Source of the DNA: Bradyrhizobium daqingense
Lineage (GTDB): Bacteria; Pseudomonadota; Alphaproteobacteria; Rhizobiales; Xanthobacteraceae
Direction of reading: 5' to 3'
Assembly (NCBI RefSeq): GCF_021044685.1
Contig: NZ_CP088014.1
Location: forward strand, 1,970,001 to 2,034,000
DNA length: 64,000 nt
A model generated the notes under the pieces. The model did not search any database, was not told the DNA's origin, and saw nothing but the letters and a program-made list of their open reading frames with translations. Of the stretch, positions 50,628 through 59,164 are shown piece after piece. Numbering within the stretch: the stretch's first letter is position 1; each line of letters starts with the position of its first letter. A program made the translations under genes and the position numbers.

Positions 50628-50664
50628 AGCTTCGGTTCTGATTGAATCAGAACCGAAGCTCTAG
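50624..50664. terminator. Perfect 41-nt palindrome overlapping the stop codon of the ACP operon
   Basis: 20-nt arms around a single central G: CTAGAGCTTCGGTTCTGATT on the left pairs with AATCAGAACCGAAGCTCTAG on the right. It includes the TAG of the SDR gene and is followed by ATTCTTGTTTTGG. It probably acts as a hairpin terminator and is also a known type of dispersed repeat in Bradyrhizobium and relatives. The remaining bases to 50852 show no gene. Confidence 0.75.
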
Positions 50665-50852
50665 ATTCTTGTTTTGGCGCGTTTTCTTCACGCGAACCGG
50701 TGTCCACTTCGCTCGAAAACGCTTTTGCGGAACCCCGGCCGCGACAATTGGTTGATCCGGCGAAATGACATTCAGCCGGATTTGGTCGTAAGATGCCCTG
50801 CAATCGATTGGGTTACGACAATCGATCTGCCCTAATTGAAGGGGAGCAGTCC

Positions 50853-51068
50853 ATGGCTATGCCAAACATGACCGCTTCGAACCTGGGCCGGACGTCTACA
50901 GAGCGGTCGCGCGCGAGGCCGGACGATGTCCATTGTCAGCCGATGTCGCATCAGAATTCCGGTGCTCACGGCCATGAGATGTATCCGCAGCAATTCGTGC
51001 GGCTGGTCGGATGTCATGATGTCCCGGCCGCGGCGCTACGCAAGCGCCAGGACGAGAAGCTGCATTAG
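50853..51068 (+). CDS. Hypothetical 71-aa protein
   Basis: Not recognised. Begins MAMPNMTASNLGRTSTERSR and is His- and Gln-rich in the middle (QPMSHQNSGAHGHEMYPQQF), with two cysteines. AAGGGGAGCAG precedes the ATG, which is the main support. It could be a small regulatory or stress protein. Confidence 0.5.
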   Translation: MAMPNMTASNLGRTSTERSRARPDDVHCQPMSHQNSGAHGHEMYPQQFVRLVGCHDVPAAALRKRQDEKLH

Positions 51069-51274
51069 GCACGCGGGCCCGAGGCTTCTCCCAGTCAATT
51101 CGTTCATGTGACAATTCCGGTGACGGCTTGTGCGGCATTGCGCGGCCATGCGGGCTTGTTGTCCGGCTTGTTCTCAGCCAATGATCGGGACATCGCGAAA
51201 GCCGGCGAACCCGGGTCTATCCTGCCACGTATCTGTCTTGCAACCGTGCCATCTCAACCATCCGGCATCACCCG

Positions 51275-52420
51275 ATGACATCGAGCGAATCCTTCTACGG
51301 CGGCATTCCGGTCTTCCGCGGTTTTACCAGCCTGATGGATCCGGTGCTGTATTCCCCGCTGCCGGACGATTGGAGCATCGGCGTAGCCGACATCGTGGAT
51401 TCGACCAAGGCCATCGCGGCGCAGCGCTACAAGGCGGTCAACATGGCCGGCGCCGCCGTGATCGCGGCGGTGACGAACGCCCTGGAGGGGCGCGAATTTC
51501 CCTTCGTGTTCGGCGGCGATGGCGCGAGCTTTGCAGTTTCGCCTCACGACCTCGAGCGGGCCCGGGAGGCGCTGGCGGCGACCGCAACCTGGGTGCGGGA
51601 GGATCTCGACCTGAAAATGCGGGTCGCTCTGGTGCCGGTCAGCGCCATCCGCGCGCAGGGCCTCGATGTGCGCGTCGCGCGCTTCGGTCCGTCGGCCAAT
51701 TTGTCCTATGCCATGTTCTCCGGCGGCGGCCTCGCCTGGGCTGATGCCGCCATGAAGCGCGGCGAGTTCGCGCTGACCGAAGCGCCCGGCGGCACGCAGC
51801 CCGACCTCTCCGGCCTGTCCTGCCGTTTCGAGGTGATGCCGGCCTCACGTGGCTTGATCCTGTCGGTGCTGGTGATGCCGGCACGCGGCGTAGATCCCCC
51901 GGCCTTCCGCAAGGTGATCGAGGACATCATCCATCTCGTCGAGCGTAGCCCGGATGGCGGCCGCCCGGTACCGGCGCAGGGACCGCCGCTGAAATGGCCG
52001 CCGCAGGGGCTGGATTATGAAGCCCGCACCAGGCGCGGCGGCCCGCTGCTCGCGCGCAGAGCCGGCGTGCTCGCCTATACGCTGTTTGCCTACCTGATCA
52101 TGCGCTTCGACCTCAAGGTCGGCGGCTTCGTGCCTGAAGTTTACAAGCGTCAGGTGGTCGAGAACTCGGACTTCAGGAAGTATGACGACGGCTTGCGCAT
52201 GATCCTCGATTGTACGCCGGAACTCGAACGTGCGTTGAGCGATCGGCTCGTGGCGGCCGCGCGCGACGGCGTCGTGCGCTATGGCCTCCATCGGCAAGAC
52301 GCGGCGATGATGACCTGCTTCACGCCATCGGCGCTGCGCAGCGATCACGTGCACTTCATCGACGGCGCGCGAGGCGGCTACGCCTCGGCCGCGACCGCGT
52401 TGAAAGCGATGATGGCGTAG
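51275..52420 (+). CDS. DUF3095 family protein (adenylate-cyclase-like)
   Basis: 381 residues. The first half resembles class III nucleotide cyclase folds (WSIGVADIVDSTKAIAAQRY; FPFVFGGDGASFAVSP), with Asp residues where metal ligands would sit. The second half contains VLAYTLFAYLIMRFDLKVGG. DUF3095 proteins are uncharacterised. It stands alone on this strand, followed by a palindromic repeat. Confidence 0.85.
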   Translation: MTSSESFYGGIPVFRGFTSLMDPVLYSPLPDDWSIGVADIVDSTKAIAAQRYKAVNMAGAAVIAAVTNALEGREFPFVFGGDGASFAVSPHDLERAREALAATATWVREDLDLKMRVALVPVSAIRAQGLDVRVARFGPSANLSYAMFSGGGLAWADAAMKRGEFALTEAPGGTQPDLSGLSCRFEVMPASRGLILSVLVMPARGVDPPAFRKVIEDIIHLVERSPDGGRPVPAQGPPLKWPPQGLDYEARTRRGGPLLARRAGVLAYTLFAYLIMRFDLKVGGFVPEVYKRQVVENSDFRKYDDGLRMILDCTPELERALSDRLVAAARDGVVRYGLHRQDAAMMTCFTPSALRSDHVHFIDGARGGYASAATALKAMMA

Positions 52421-52427
52421 GAATTTT

Positions 52428-52542
52428 CGTGCCCCCGACGCAGCGCAGCGTGAAACGGTGCGATGTCGAGCCGGAGCCCATGGCAGTGTGGGTCCCGGCT
52501 CTGCGCCGCGTCACGGCGTGCCGCAGCGCGTCCGGGACACGA
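52428..52542. repeat. Dispersed palindromic repeat, family C
   Basis: TCGTGCCCCCGACGCAGCGC...CAGCGCGTCCGGGACACGA, between convergent DUF3095 and DUF2147 genes. Confidence 0.8.
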
Positions 52543-52548
52543 AGACTG

Positions 52549-52983
52549 TCACCGTCCCGCGCGCGTCCAGGTTTCGCCGCCGCAGAGCGCGCCGACGCAG
52601 CCTTCGACGCGCAGCAAATCCGACGACGTCACCGTGACGCTGCTCGCATAGCTGCTGCCGTCGTCGGCATTGTAGATCTGGCCCGACCATTTGTTCGGAC
52701 CTGACGGCTGCATGCCGTTGAATAATGGCAGTCCGATCATCGGACGCCTGGCGAGCGCAGGATTGGGATTCTTGCTGTCGGTGGCGGGCTGGCCGGTCGC
52801 GGTGTCATAGGGCTCGCGCAGCCAGACGATATGGCCACAGATGCCGTCGCCGCATTTGTTGATCTTGACGCGCGCATCGCCGGCCTGGGTGAGCCAGGTC
52901 CCGTCGGCGCTTTGCGCCTGCGCGCTGGTTGCGCCGAGCAGCGCAGCCACGACGAGGAAGGGAAGTGCGAATCTGCTGAACAT
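52549..52983 (-). CDS. DUF2147 exported protein
   Basis: 144 residues. Signal peptide (FALPFLVVAALLGATSAQAQ), then the DUF2147 core GTWLTQAGDARVKINKCGDG, ICGHIVWLREP, DSKNPNPALARRPMIGLPLF and WSGQIYNADDGSSY, ending LRVEGCVGALCGGETWTRAG. Four cysteines could pair. A periplasmic beta-rich lipocalin-like fold is likely; the ligand is unknown. Confidence 0.9.
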   Translation of the reverse strand: MFSRFALPFLVVAALLGATSAQAQSADGTWLTQAGDARVKINKCGDGICGHIVWLREPYDTATGQPATDSKNPNPALARRPMIGLPLFNGMQPSGPNKWSGQIYNADDGSSYASSVTVTSSDLLRVEGCVGALCGGETWTRAGR

Positions 52984-53079
52984 CGAGAGGCCCCGAAAAA
53001 TGGAGGCGCCTCCATAGCAGCCCGGCGAGATTGTGCAACGCCGGATGGAATCACATTCCTGCGCTTGATAAGCCTGCGC

Positions 53080-54465
53080 TCATTTGCCCCAGCGCACGAA
53101 CGCGACCGAGCCGGCGGTCAGAAGACCGAACACGACCATGGCGCCGCCGACCAGCGCGAACAAGGTCCAGGCCGGTGCCTGCGCCATCATCAGACCGATC
53201 CCGCCGACAGCGACGATCAGCAGGCGCGCCGTCGAAGCAAGCACGGGTCCGCCGACGCGCGCCGCGCCTTGCGAGGAGAAATAGAGCGACACGCCCATGC
53301 CGAAGAACACGAAGGCCGGACCGGCCCAGTGGAAATAGCTGTGGGCGGCTGCAGTCACGCCGGGATCGCGCGTGAAGAGTGCGACCCATAGCGACGGATC
53401 GAGCGCGACGACGAGGCCGATCAGGCCGACGGTCAATCCCGAGGCCGTTGCCGCAGTCCAGGCCACGCGCCGCGCCCGCTTCAGATGGCCGGCGCCGATC
53501 GCCACGCCGACCATCGGCACCGAGGCGATGCCGAAGGCGAAGGTGATCGGGATCAGCAGAAATTCGAGTCGCGAGCCGATGCCGTAGCCGGCCAGCATCT
53601 CGGTGCCGAAGGTCGCGAGGATCTTCGTGAAGATCAGAATGGTGAGCACGGTCTGGAGCGGCGAAAGGCACGCCAAGGCGCCGACCTTGAGAATGTCCAG
53701 GAACATCGCGCGCTCGAAATGGAAGGCGCGGACATCGAGCTGCAACCGGCTGCGGCCGGACAAGAGATACCAGAGGAAGAAGATCGCGGCGCAGCTGAAC
53801 GCGATCAGCTGCCCGCTGGCCACACCAGGCATGCCGAATTGCGGCACGCCGAACAGGCCGAGCCCCAGCGTGCCGCCGAGTGCGATCTGGAGCACGCTCG
53901 CGCCTATCAGCGTCATTGACGGCAGGCGCATGTCGCCGGTGCCGCGGATCACCGAGGCCAGCGTGTTGACGAGCCAGATCGCGACCGCGCCGGAGAACAG
54001 CACCTGCGAATAGCCGCTGGCCTCGTCGAGCACGCGCTCGCGGCCGCCGAGCAGCGCGAAGAAGGAGCGGCCGAAGACCAGCATCATCACCGTGAAGAAC
54101 AGCCCGCCGCAGAGGCCGATGATGGCGGCATGCAGCGCCAGCGTCGCGGCGCGGTCGCGATCGCCTGCGCCAAGCGCGCGGCTGATCGCGGAGGAGACGC
54201 CGCCGCCCATCGCGCCCGCGCTCATCATCTGCGTCAGCATCGCGAACGGAAACACCAGCGCGATCGCGGCGAGCGGAATGGTGCCGAGCCGGCCGATATA
54301 GGAGGTCTCGGCGATCGAAACCAGCGTGCTGCCGACCATCGCGATCATGTTGGGAATCGCGAGCCGCAGCAGCGTCGGCAGGATCGGCGCGGTCAGCAGG
54401 CTCGCAATGGGGGAGGCAACCGGGGCACGCGGCGGGACGGCGTCTAGGGGGGCGTCGATCGTCAT
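53080..54465 (-). CDS. MATE-family efflux transporter
   Basis: 461 residues, about 12 membrane helices. Exports drugs or metabolites by Na+ or H+ antiport across the inner membrane. Family blocks: LAIPNMIAMVGSTLVSIAET in helix 1, LMSAGAMGGGVSSAISRALG region after helix 2, and GIGSRLEFLLIPITFAFGIA in the second half. ATG 54465 was chosen; the GTG two codons earlier is possible. The gene is single, next to a GNAT acetyltransferase gene. Confidence 0.92.
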   Translation of the reverse strand: MTIDAPLDAVPPRAPVASPIASLLTAPILPTLLRLAIPNMIAMVGSTLVSIAETSYIGRLGTIPLAAIALVFPFAMLTQMMSAGAMGGGVSSAISRALGAGDRDRAATLALHAAIIGLCGGLFFTVMMLVFGRSFFALLGGRERVLDEASGYSQVLFSGAVAIWLVNTLASVIRGTGDMRLPSMTLIGASVLQIALGGTLGLGLFGVPQFGMPGVASGQLIAFSCAAIFFLWYLLSGRSRLQLDVRAFHFERAMFLDILKVGALACLSPLQTVLTILIFTKILATFGTEMLAGYGIGSRLEFLLIPITFAFGIASVPMVGVAIGAGHLKRARRVAWTAATASGLTVGLIGLVVALDPSLWVALFTRDPGVTAAAHSYFHWAGPAFVFFGMGVSLYFSSQGAARVGGPVLASTARLLIVAVGGIGLMMAQAPAWTLFALVGGAMVVFGLLTAGSVAFVRWGK

Positions 54466-54546
54466 GTTCACCGCGCGGAATATTAGATGATGATCGACAT
54501 ATTATAGGGCGGAAGGCGGCCGGCGCAGCCCTCGCTCACGCAGGGC

Positions 54547-55074
54547 TCACCACGGCAGGCCGCATAGGTCGATGGTGCCCAGCGTCGGCGCGCGGACGAT
54601 GTTGAAGACGTAGGCCGCCATGTGGGTGAAGCGGATGCGCCCCTCCGGTTGCTCGCAATAGACCTCGCCCTTGAACGGCAGCCAGCTCCGGGTCTCGTAG
54701 AACGAAAAGTTGTGTGGTTCGCAGAACAGCAGCGCGAAGCGGACAGCCTCGTTGGCGCGAATGGTATGAACCGCCGCGTCGAGTGCCAGGGTTGCATAGC
54801 CGCGGCCGCGCCGGTCCTCGCGCGTGCAGACCCCGCCGATGCCGCCGATATGGACCTTTTGCCCATTCCAGGTGACGGTGCGGAAGTAGATGCCGACATG
54901 GCAGACGAGGCCGTCCTCGGGCGTCTCGATCAGCACGCGCAGATCGGCATTGGCCCATTTGACGTGAGCCCAGGCCGGCTTCTCCGCGACGTCCTGGCTC
55001 CAGACGGCGTTGAGCAGCGGTTTTGCAATCGGCCACGAGGCGTCGCCGTTCAGGATGTCGATTTCGATGCTCAT
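54547..55074 (-). CDS. GNAT-family N-acetyltransferase
   Basis: 175 residues. The acetyl-CoA pyrophosphate loop is in GGVCTREDRRGRGYATLAL (Q/RxxGxG/A pattern), and FALLFCEPHNFSFYETRSW fits the substrate-side strands. Substrate unknown. It has the same orientation as the MATE gene with an 81-bp gap. Confidence 0.87.
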   Translation of the reverse strand: MSIEIDILNGDASWPIAKPLLNAVWSQDVAEKPAWAHVKWANADLRVLIETPEDGLVCHVGIYFRTVTWNGQKVHIGGIGGVCTREDRRGRGYATLALDAAVHTIRANEAVRFALLFCEPHNFSFYETRSWLPFKGEVYCEQPEGRIRFTHMAAYVFNIVRAPTLGTIDLCGLPW

Positions 55075-55318
55075 TGCTCCGTCTCTCGCATCTTCGGTTC
55101 GCGGTGCATTCGTTCTGTCATAACCGCTTCAAAGGCAATGATATTTTGCGACGTCCAGCCGGCCCGGGCGATCGTCCGCGGCCTGCGCCGATTTTTTGCA
55201 ATCGTGCCAAGCGGTCGCATCACGCGTTTTCGCAAATTGGCGGTATTTAACGGACGCGGAACCTTCTATAAGGGGTGACCGTTAGAACTCGTTCCCCACC
55301 AGTTGCGGACAAGAACCC

Positions 55319-55915
55319 ATGACCTTTACGCTGCCCCCACTCCCTTACGCCTATGACGCCCTCGGCCAGTATATGTCGAAGGAGACGCTGGAATATCACC
55401 ACGACAAGCATCATCAGGCCTACGTCACCAACGGCAACAACGCGCTCAAGGGGACCGAATGGGAAGGCAAGTCCCTTGAAGAGATCGTCAAGGGCTCTTT
55501 CGGCAAGAACCCCGCGGTTTTCAACAATGCCGGCCAGCACTACAATCACATCCACTTCTGGAGCTGGATGAAGCCCAATGGCGGCGGCACCAAGCTGCCG
55601 GGCAAGCTCGAGAAGAAGATCAACGAGGACCTCGGCGGCTTCGACAAGTTCAAGACCGACTTCCAGGCGGCCGGCGTCGGCCAGTTCGGCTCCGGCTGGT
55701 GCTGGCTCCAGGTCAAGAACGGCAAGCTCGAGATCTCCAAGACTCCGAACGGCGAGAATCCCTTGGTGCACGGCGCCACCCCGATCCTCGGCTGCGACGT
55801 CTGGGAGCACTCCTACTACATCGACTATCGCAACCGCCGCCCGGACTATCTCAAGGCGTTCGTCGAGAACCTCGTGAACTGGGAATACGTCGAGTCCCTG
55901 TTCGAGAAGGCGTAA
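55319..55915 (+). CDS. sodB: Superoxide dismutase (Fe/Mn type)
   Basis: 198 residues, cytoplasmic. Metal ligands: H27 in LEYHHDKHHQAY, H77 in GQHYNHIHFWSWM, and Asp/His in LGCDVWEHSYYIDY. YHHDKHH and the DVWEHAYY-type signature are standard. Iron or manganese preference cannot be decided reliably from sequence. No signal peptide. A typical oxidative stress gene; its regulator is not evident. Confidence 0.95.
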   Translation: MTFTLPPLPYAYDALGQYMSKETLEYHHDKHHQAYVTNGNNALKGTEWEGKSLEEIVKGSFGKNPAVFNNAGQHYNHIHFWSWMKPNGGGTKLPGKLEKKINEDLGGFDKFKTDFQAAGVGQFGSGWCWLQVKNGKLEISKTPNGENPLVHGATPILGCDVWEHSYYIDYRNRRPDYLKAFVENLVNWEYVESLFEKA

Positions 55916-55926
55916 GGCTTTACTCC

Positions 55927-56004
55927 GTCATTCCGGGGCGCCCGAAGGGCGAACCCGGAATCTCGAGTTTCCGGGTTCGATGCTGCGCATCGCCCTGGAA
56001 TGAC
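55927..56004. repeat. Dispersed palindromic repeat, family A
   Basis: GTCATTCCGGGGCGCCCG...CGCCCTGGAATGAC with inner AACCCGGAATCTCGAG and TTTCCGGGTT. It lies downstream of the superoxide dismutase gene. Confidence 0.85.
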
Positions 56005-56151
56005 AGACAAGGCGGTCGCATCAGCGGCCGCCTTTTTGCTGTGCGGAATTGCCCTGCACGATGCGCGCGCGGCTCTGTGATCGTACCGTTTGCATCGGGG
56101 GAACGCGGCCCTTAATCAGGACAGGTATCCCCTCGATCCGATCCGAGCCCG

Positions 56152-56757
56152 TTGTCAGAACCTTCCCCGAAAGACCCGGCGCCTGCCGAGGACGCCGAGC
56201 CGCGGCCGGGGCGCGTGCGCAAGCCGATCGGCTGGTCGACCATCATCATCGCAGTCCTGGTGGCGGTGAGCGCCGGCCTGGTCTGGCGGCGTGACGGCAC
56301 CGACGGTGTCCTCGACATTCTCACCCACGACCTCTGGCTGTTCTCAGGCATCCTGCCGCGCGTGCTGGCCGGTTGCCTGCTCGGCGCCCTCATCTCGGAG
56401 ATCCTGCCGCACGAGAAGGTCTCGCGCTCGCTCGGGCCGAAATCGGGCCTGAAGGGGCTGCTGATCGGTACCGCCTTCGGCGCGATCCTGCCGGGCGGTC
56501 CCTTCACGGCCTATCCGGTGGCGAGTGCGCTGCTCGCAGTCGGCGCCGATTTCGGCGCCACCATCGCCATGGTCGTGAGCTGGACGCTGATCGGCTATGG
56601 CCGGGCGGTGGCCTGGGAAATCCCGATCATGGGCACCGATTTCACGCTGTGGCGTATCCTGATCTCGCTGCCGCTGCCGGTGCTCGCCGGCGCGCTCGGC
56701 CGCTTCGTCTATGTCAGGATGTATCCGAAGCCCGCCAGCAAGGACGACGAGACTTGA
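56152..56757 (+). CDS. YraQ-type permease, N-terminal half
   Basis: 201 residues. After a Pro/Glu-rich cytoplasmic start, membrane helices include WSTIIIAVLVAVSAGLVW, then LAGCLLGALISEILPHEKVS and FGAILPGGPFTAYPVASALL. The motif ILPGGPFTAYP matches the conserved Cys/Pro-type loop of YraQ/DUF318 permeases. The TTG start at 56152 follows a weak ribosome site. It overlaps the second half gene as TTGA. The family is usually one protein with two such repeats, so these are probably two subunits of one channel. Confidence 0.75.
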   Translation: MSEPSPKDPAPAEDAEPRPGRVRKPIGWSTIIIAVLVAVSAGLVWRRDGTDGVLDILTHDLWLFSGILPRVLAGCLLGALISEILPHEKVSRSLGPKSGLKGLLIGTAFGAILPGGPFTAYPVASALLAVGADFGATIAMVVSWTLIGYGRAVAWEIPIMGTDFTLWRILISLPLPVLAGALGRFVYVRMYPKPASKDDET

Positions 56758-57254
56758 GCGCTGCGCTTCTGATCGACATCCTGTTGTGGGGCTCGGTGTT
56801 CGCCGTCGGCCTGATCGCCTTCCGGCGCGGCTCTACCGTGTTCGTGGCCTCGCTGCGCGAAGGGGCGATGGACTTCGTCAACATCGTGCCGCGGATCGCG
56901 CTTGGGGTGATCGGCTCCGGCTACATCGCCGCCATCATCCCGCAGGAGGTGATCACCGGCTGGCTCGGCCCGGACAGCGGCTGGCTCGGAGTCGCTTCCG
57001 CCGTCGTCGCCGGCGCCGCCACACCCGGCGGCCCCGTCATCGGCTTCTCCATCGGCACGGTGGCGCTGAAGTCGGGCGGCGGAGTGCCCCAGGTGGTTGC
57101 CTATGTCGTCGCTTGGGCTCTGTTCGCCTTCCAGCGCGTCATCTTGTGGGAGATCCCGTTCATGCCGGCCCGGTTCGTCTGGTTCCGCTGCGCCGTGTCG
57201 GTGCCATTTCCGTTCGTGGCGGCCGCCATCGCCATGCTGATCGGTAAACCCTGA
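56754..57254 (+). CDS. YraQ-type permease, C-terminal half
   Basis: 166 residues. Repeats the same pattern as the first half: IALGVIGSGYIAAIIPQEVI then GAATPGGPVIGFSIGTVALK, with WALFAFQRVILWEIPFMPAR at the end matching WTLIGYGRAVAWEIPIMGTD of the first half. The TTG start lies in the stop of the first half. The end is 20 nt before the Zur-type box, so it is not part of the zinc operon. Confidence 0.78.
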   Translation: MSAALLIDILLWGSVFAVGLIAFRRGSTVFVASLREGAMDFVNIVPRIALGVIGSGYIAAIIPQEVITGWLGPDSGWLGVASAVVAGAATPGGPVIGFSIGTVALKSGGGVPQVVAYVVAWALFAFQRVILWEIPFMPARFVWFRCAVSVPFPFVAAAIAMLIGKP

Positions 57255-57274
57255 GCCCGGCGTGGACAGGCGCA

Positions 57275-57291
57275 ATGTTATAATATAACGT
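57275..57291. promoter_or_regulatory. Zur box heading the zinc-uptake operon
   Basis: ATGTTATAATATAACGT, with GTTATA-A-TATAAC as a perfect odd palindrome. The alphaproteobacterial Zur consensus is of the ATGTTATANTATAACAT type. It lies 7 nt upstream of the first ORF, so Zur with zinc would block the promoter or the start of the message. Confidence 0.85.
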
Positions 57292-57297
57292 CTCCAA

Positions 57298-57528
57298 ATG
57301 GTTCCCGCCGCCTCCCAGGCCCATCATCACGACCACGCTCATGGCCATTCCCATGGCCATGCGCACGGGCACGACCACACCCATGCCCATGTCCATGATG
57401 CGGCCTCGCCGCATCCGGCCCAGGCGGCGCCCTGGTCGATCCTGCGCATGACCATGGCGGGGCGCCTTGCGGCCGCGCTCGCCGTTTGCGCTACGCTCTG
57501 GGCCATGGTCTTGCTGGCGATGAGGTGA
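57298..57528 (+). CDS. His-rich membrane-anchored peptide of the zinc operon
   Basis: 76 residues. Residues about 9-38 are dominated by His-rich HxHGH-type repeats (about 15 His), which would bind zinc. A single membrane segment follows (MAGRLAAALAVCATLWAMVL). It lies immediately after the Zur box and 2 nt before znuC, so it is the first gene of the operon. It may act as a zinc buffer or as a sensor peptide; it is too short to be a transporter. Confidence 0.75.
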   Translation: MVPAASQAHHHDHAHGHSHGHAHGHDHTHAHVHDAASPHPAQAAPWSILRMTMAGRLAAALAVCATLWAMVLLAMR

Positions 57529-57530
57529 CC

Positions 57531-58286
57531 ATGGCGGCGCTGCACTTCCAGAACGTCACGCTCGGCTATGACCGGCATCCGGCCGTGCATCACCTCAACG
57601 GCGAGGTCGCATCCGGTGCGCTGGTCGCCGTGATCGGCCCGAACGGCGCCGGCAAGTCGACGCTGCTGCGCGGCATCGTCGGCATCCTCAAGCCGCTCGA
57701 CGGCAGCATTCATCTTGGCGGGCTCGACAGCAGGGATATCGCCTATCTGCCGCAAAGCGCGGAGATCGACCGCAGCTTCCCGATCTCGGTGTTCGACTTC
57801 GTCGGCACCGGGCTGTGGCGCGGCACCGGCCTGTTCGGCGGCATCGGCAAGGCGGCGCGCGAAAAGATCCTGCGCGCGATCGCTGCCGTTGGCCTCAACG
57901 GCTTCGAGAACCGCCCGATCGGCACGCTGTCCGGCGGCCAGATGCAGCGCGTGCTGTTCGCGCGGGTGCTGCTTCAGGATGCCAGCCTGATCGTGCTCGA
58001 CGAGCCCTTCAACGCTATCGACAGCAAGACCACGGCCGATCTGCTCGCGCTGGTGAAAAATTGGCACGCCGAGGGCCGCACCGTGCTGGCCGCGCTGCAC
58101 GACATGGAGATGGTGCGCACCCATTTCAGCGAGACGCTGGTGCTGGCGCGCGGCCCCGTGGCGTGGGGGCCGACCGACGAGGTGCTGACGCCGGAGAACC
58201 TGCTGGTGGCGATGCGGATGTGCGAGGCCTTCGACGACAGCGCGGCGGCTTGCGCGGCCGACGACGGGCGTTCGCAGGCGGCGTGA
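57531..58286 (+). CDS. znuC: Zinc ABC transporter ATP-binding protein
   Basis: 251 residues. Walker A GPNGAGKS (36-43), signature LSGGQMQR, Walker B LIVLDEPFNAID and the H-loop in ALHDMEMVRTHF. Powers zinc import through ZnuB. ATG 57531 has GAGGTG upstream and lies 2 nt after the His-rich gene. Confidence 0.93.
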   Translation: MAALHFQNVTLGYDRHPAVHHLNGEVASGALVAVIGPNGAGKSTLLRGIVGILKPLDGSIHLGGLDSRDIAYLPQSAEIDRSFPISVFDFVGTGLWRGTGLFGGIGKAAREKILRAIAAVGLNGFENRPIGTLSGGQMQRVLFARVLLQDASLIVLDEPFNAIDSKTTADLLALVKNWHAEGRTVLAALHDMEMVRTHFSETLVLARGPVAWGPTDEVLTPENLLVAMRMCEAFDDSAAACAADDGRSQAA

Positions 58287-58292
58287 CCTCAA

Positions 58293-59162
58293 ATGATCTA
58301 TGACGCGCTGATCGGTCCCTTCACCGAGTTCGAGTTCATGCGGCGGGCGCTCGCTGCCGTGATCGCGCTCGCGCTGGCGGGCGCGCCGATCGGCGTGTTC
58401 CTGATGCTGCGGCGGATGAGCCTCGTCGGTGACGCCATGGCGCACGCGATCCTGCCGGGCGCCGCGGTCGGCTTCCTGCTCTCCGGGCTCAATTTGTTTG
58501 CGATGACGGCCGGCGGCCTGATCGCCGGCTTTGCGGTCGCGATCCTCGCCGGCGTGGTCGCGCGCTCGACCGGACTGAAGGAGGACGCTTCGCTGGCGAC
58601 CTTCTACCTGGCCTCGCTGGCGCTGGGCGTCACCATCGTCTCGATCAAGGGCACCAATATCGATTTGCTGCATGTGCTGTTCGGCAACATCCTCGCGATG
58701 GACGACCAGACGCTGCTGGTCGTTGCCTTCAACGCCACGGTGACGCTGCTGGTGCTTGCAGTGATCTACCGCCCGTTGGTGATCGAGAGCGTCGATCCGC
58801 TGTTCTTGCGCACAGTGAGCCGCGCCGGCGGGCCAGCGCATCTTGCCTTCCTCGCGCTCGTCGTGATCAACCTCGTCAACGGGTTTCAGGCGCTCGGCAC
58901 ACTGCTTGCGGTCGGCCTGATGATCTTGCCGGCGGGTATCGCCCGGTTCTGGTCGCGCGATCTCACCGCCATGATCTGCATCGCGGTCGTCGCCGCCGCG
59001 ATCTCGGGCTATGCGGGTCTCGTGCTCTCGTTCCAGACCCGAGTGCCCTCGGGCCCCGCGATCATTCTCGTCGCGACGGTGATCTACATGGCCTCCGTCC
59101 TGTTCGGCCGCGTCGGCGGTATCGTCCGGCAATTGTTTCCCGGCCGGCATCTGGAAGCGTGA
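58293..59162 (+). CDS. znuB: Zinc ABC transporter permease
   Basis: 289 residues, about 8 membrane helices. The family blocks are MLRRMSLVGDAMAHAILPGA near the N-terminus, GLKEDASLATFYLASLALGV in the middle, and FQALGTLLAVGLMILPAGIA near the C-terminus. It forms the inner-membrane channel for zinc from ZnuA. It starts 6 nt after the znuC stop and overlaps the start region of znuA. Confidence 0.93.
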   Translation: MIYDALIGPFTEFEFMRRALAAVIALALAGAPIGVFLMLRRMSLVGDAMAHAILPGAAVGFLLSGLNLFAMTAGGLIAGFAVAILAGVVARSTGLKEDASLATFYLASLALGVTIVSIKGTNIDLLHVLFGNILAMDDQTLLVVAFNATVTLLVLAVIYRPLVIESVDPLFLRTVSRAGGPAHLAFLALVVINLVNGFQALGTLLAVGLMILPAGIARFWSRDLTAMICIAVVAAAISGYAGLVLSFQTRVPSGPAIILVATVIYMASVLFGRVGGIVRQLFPGRHLEA

Positions 59163-59164
59163 CG

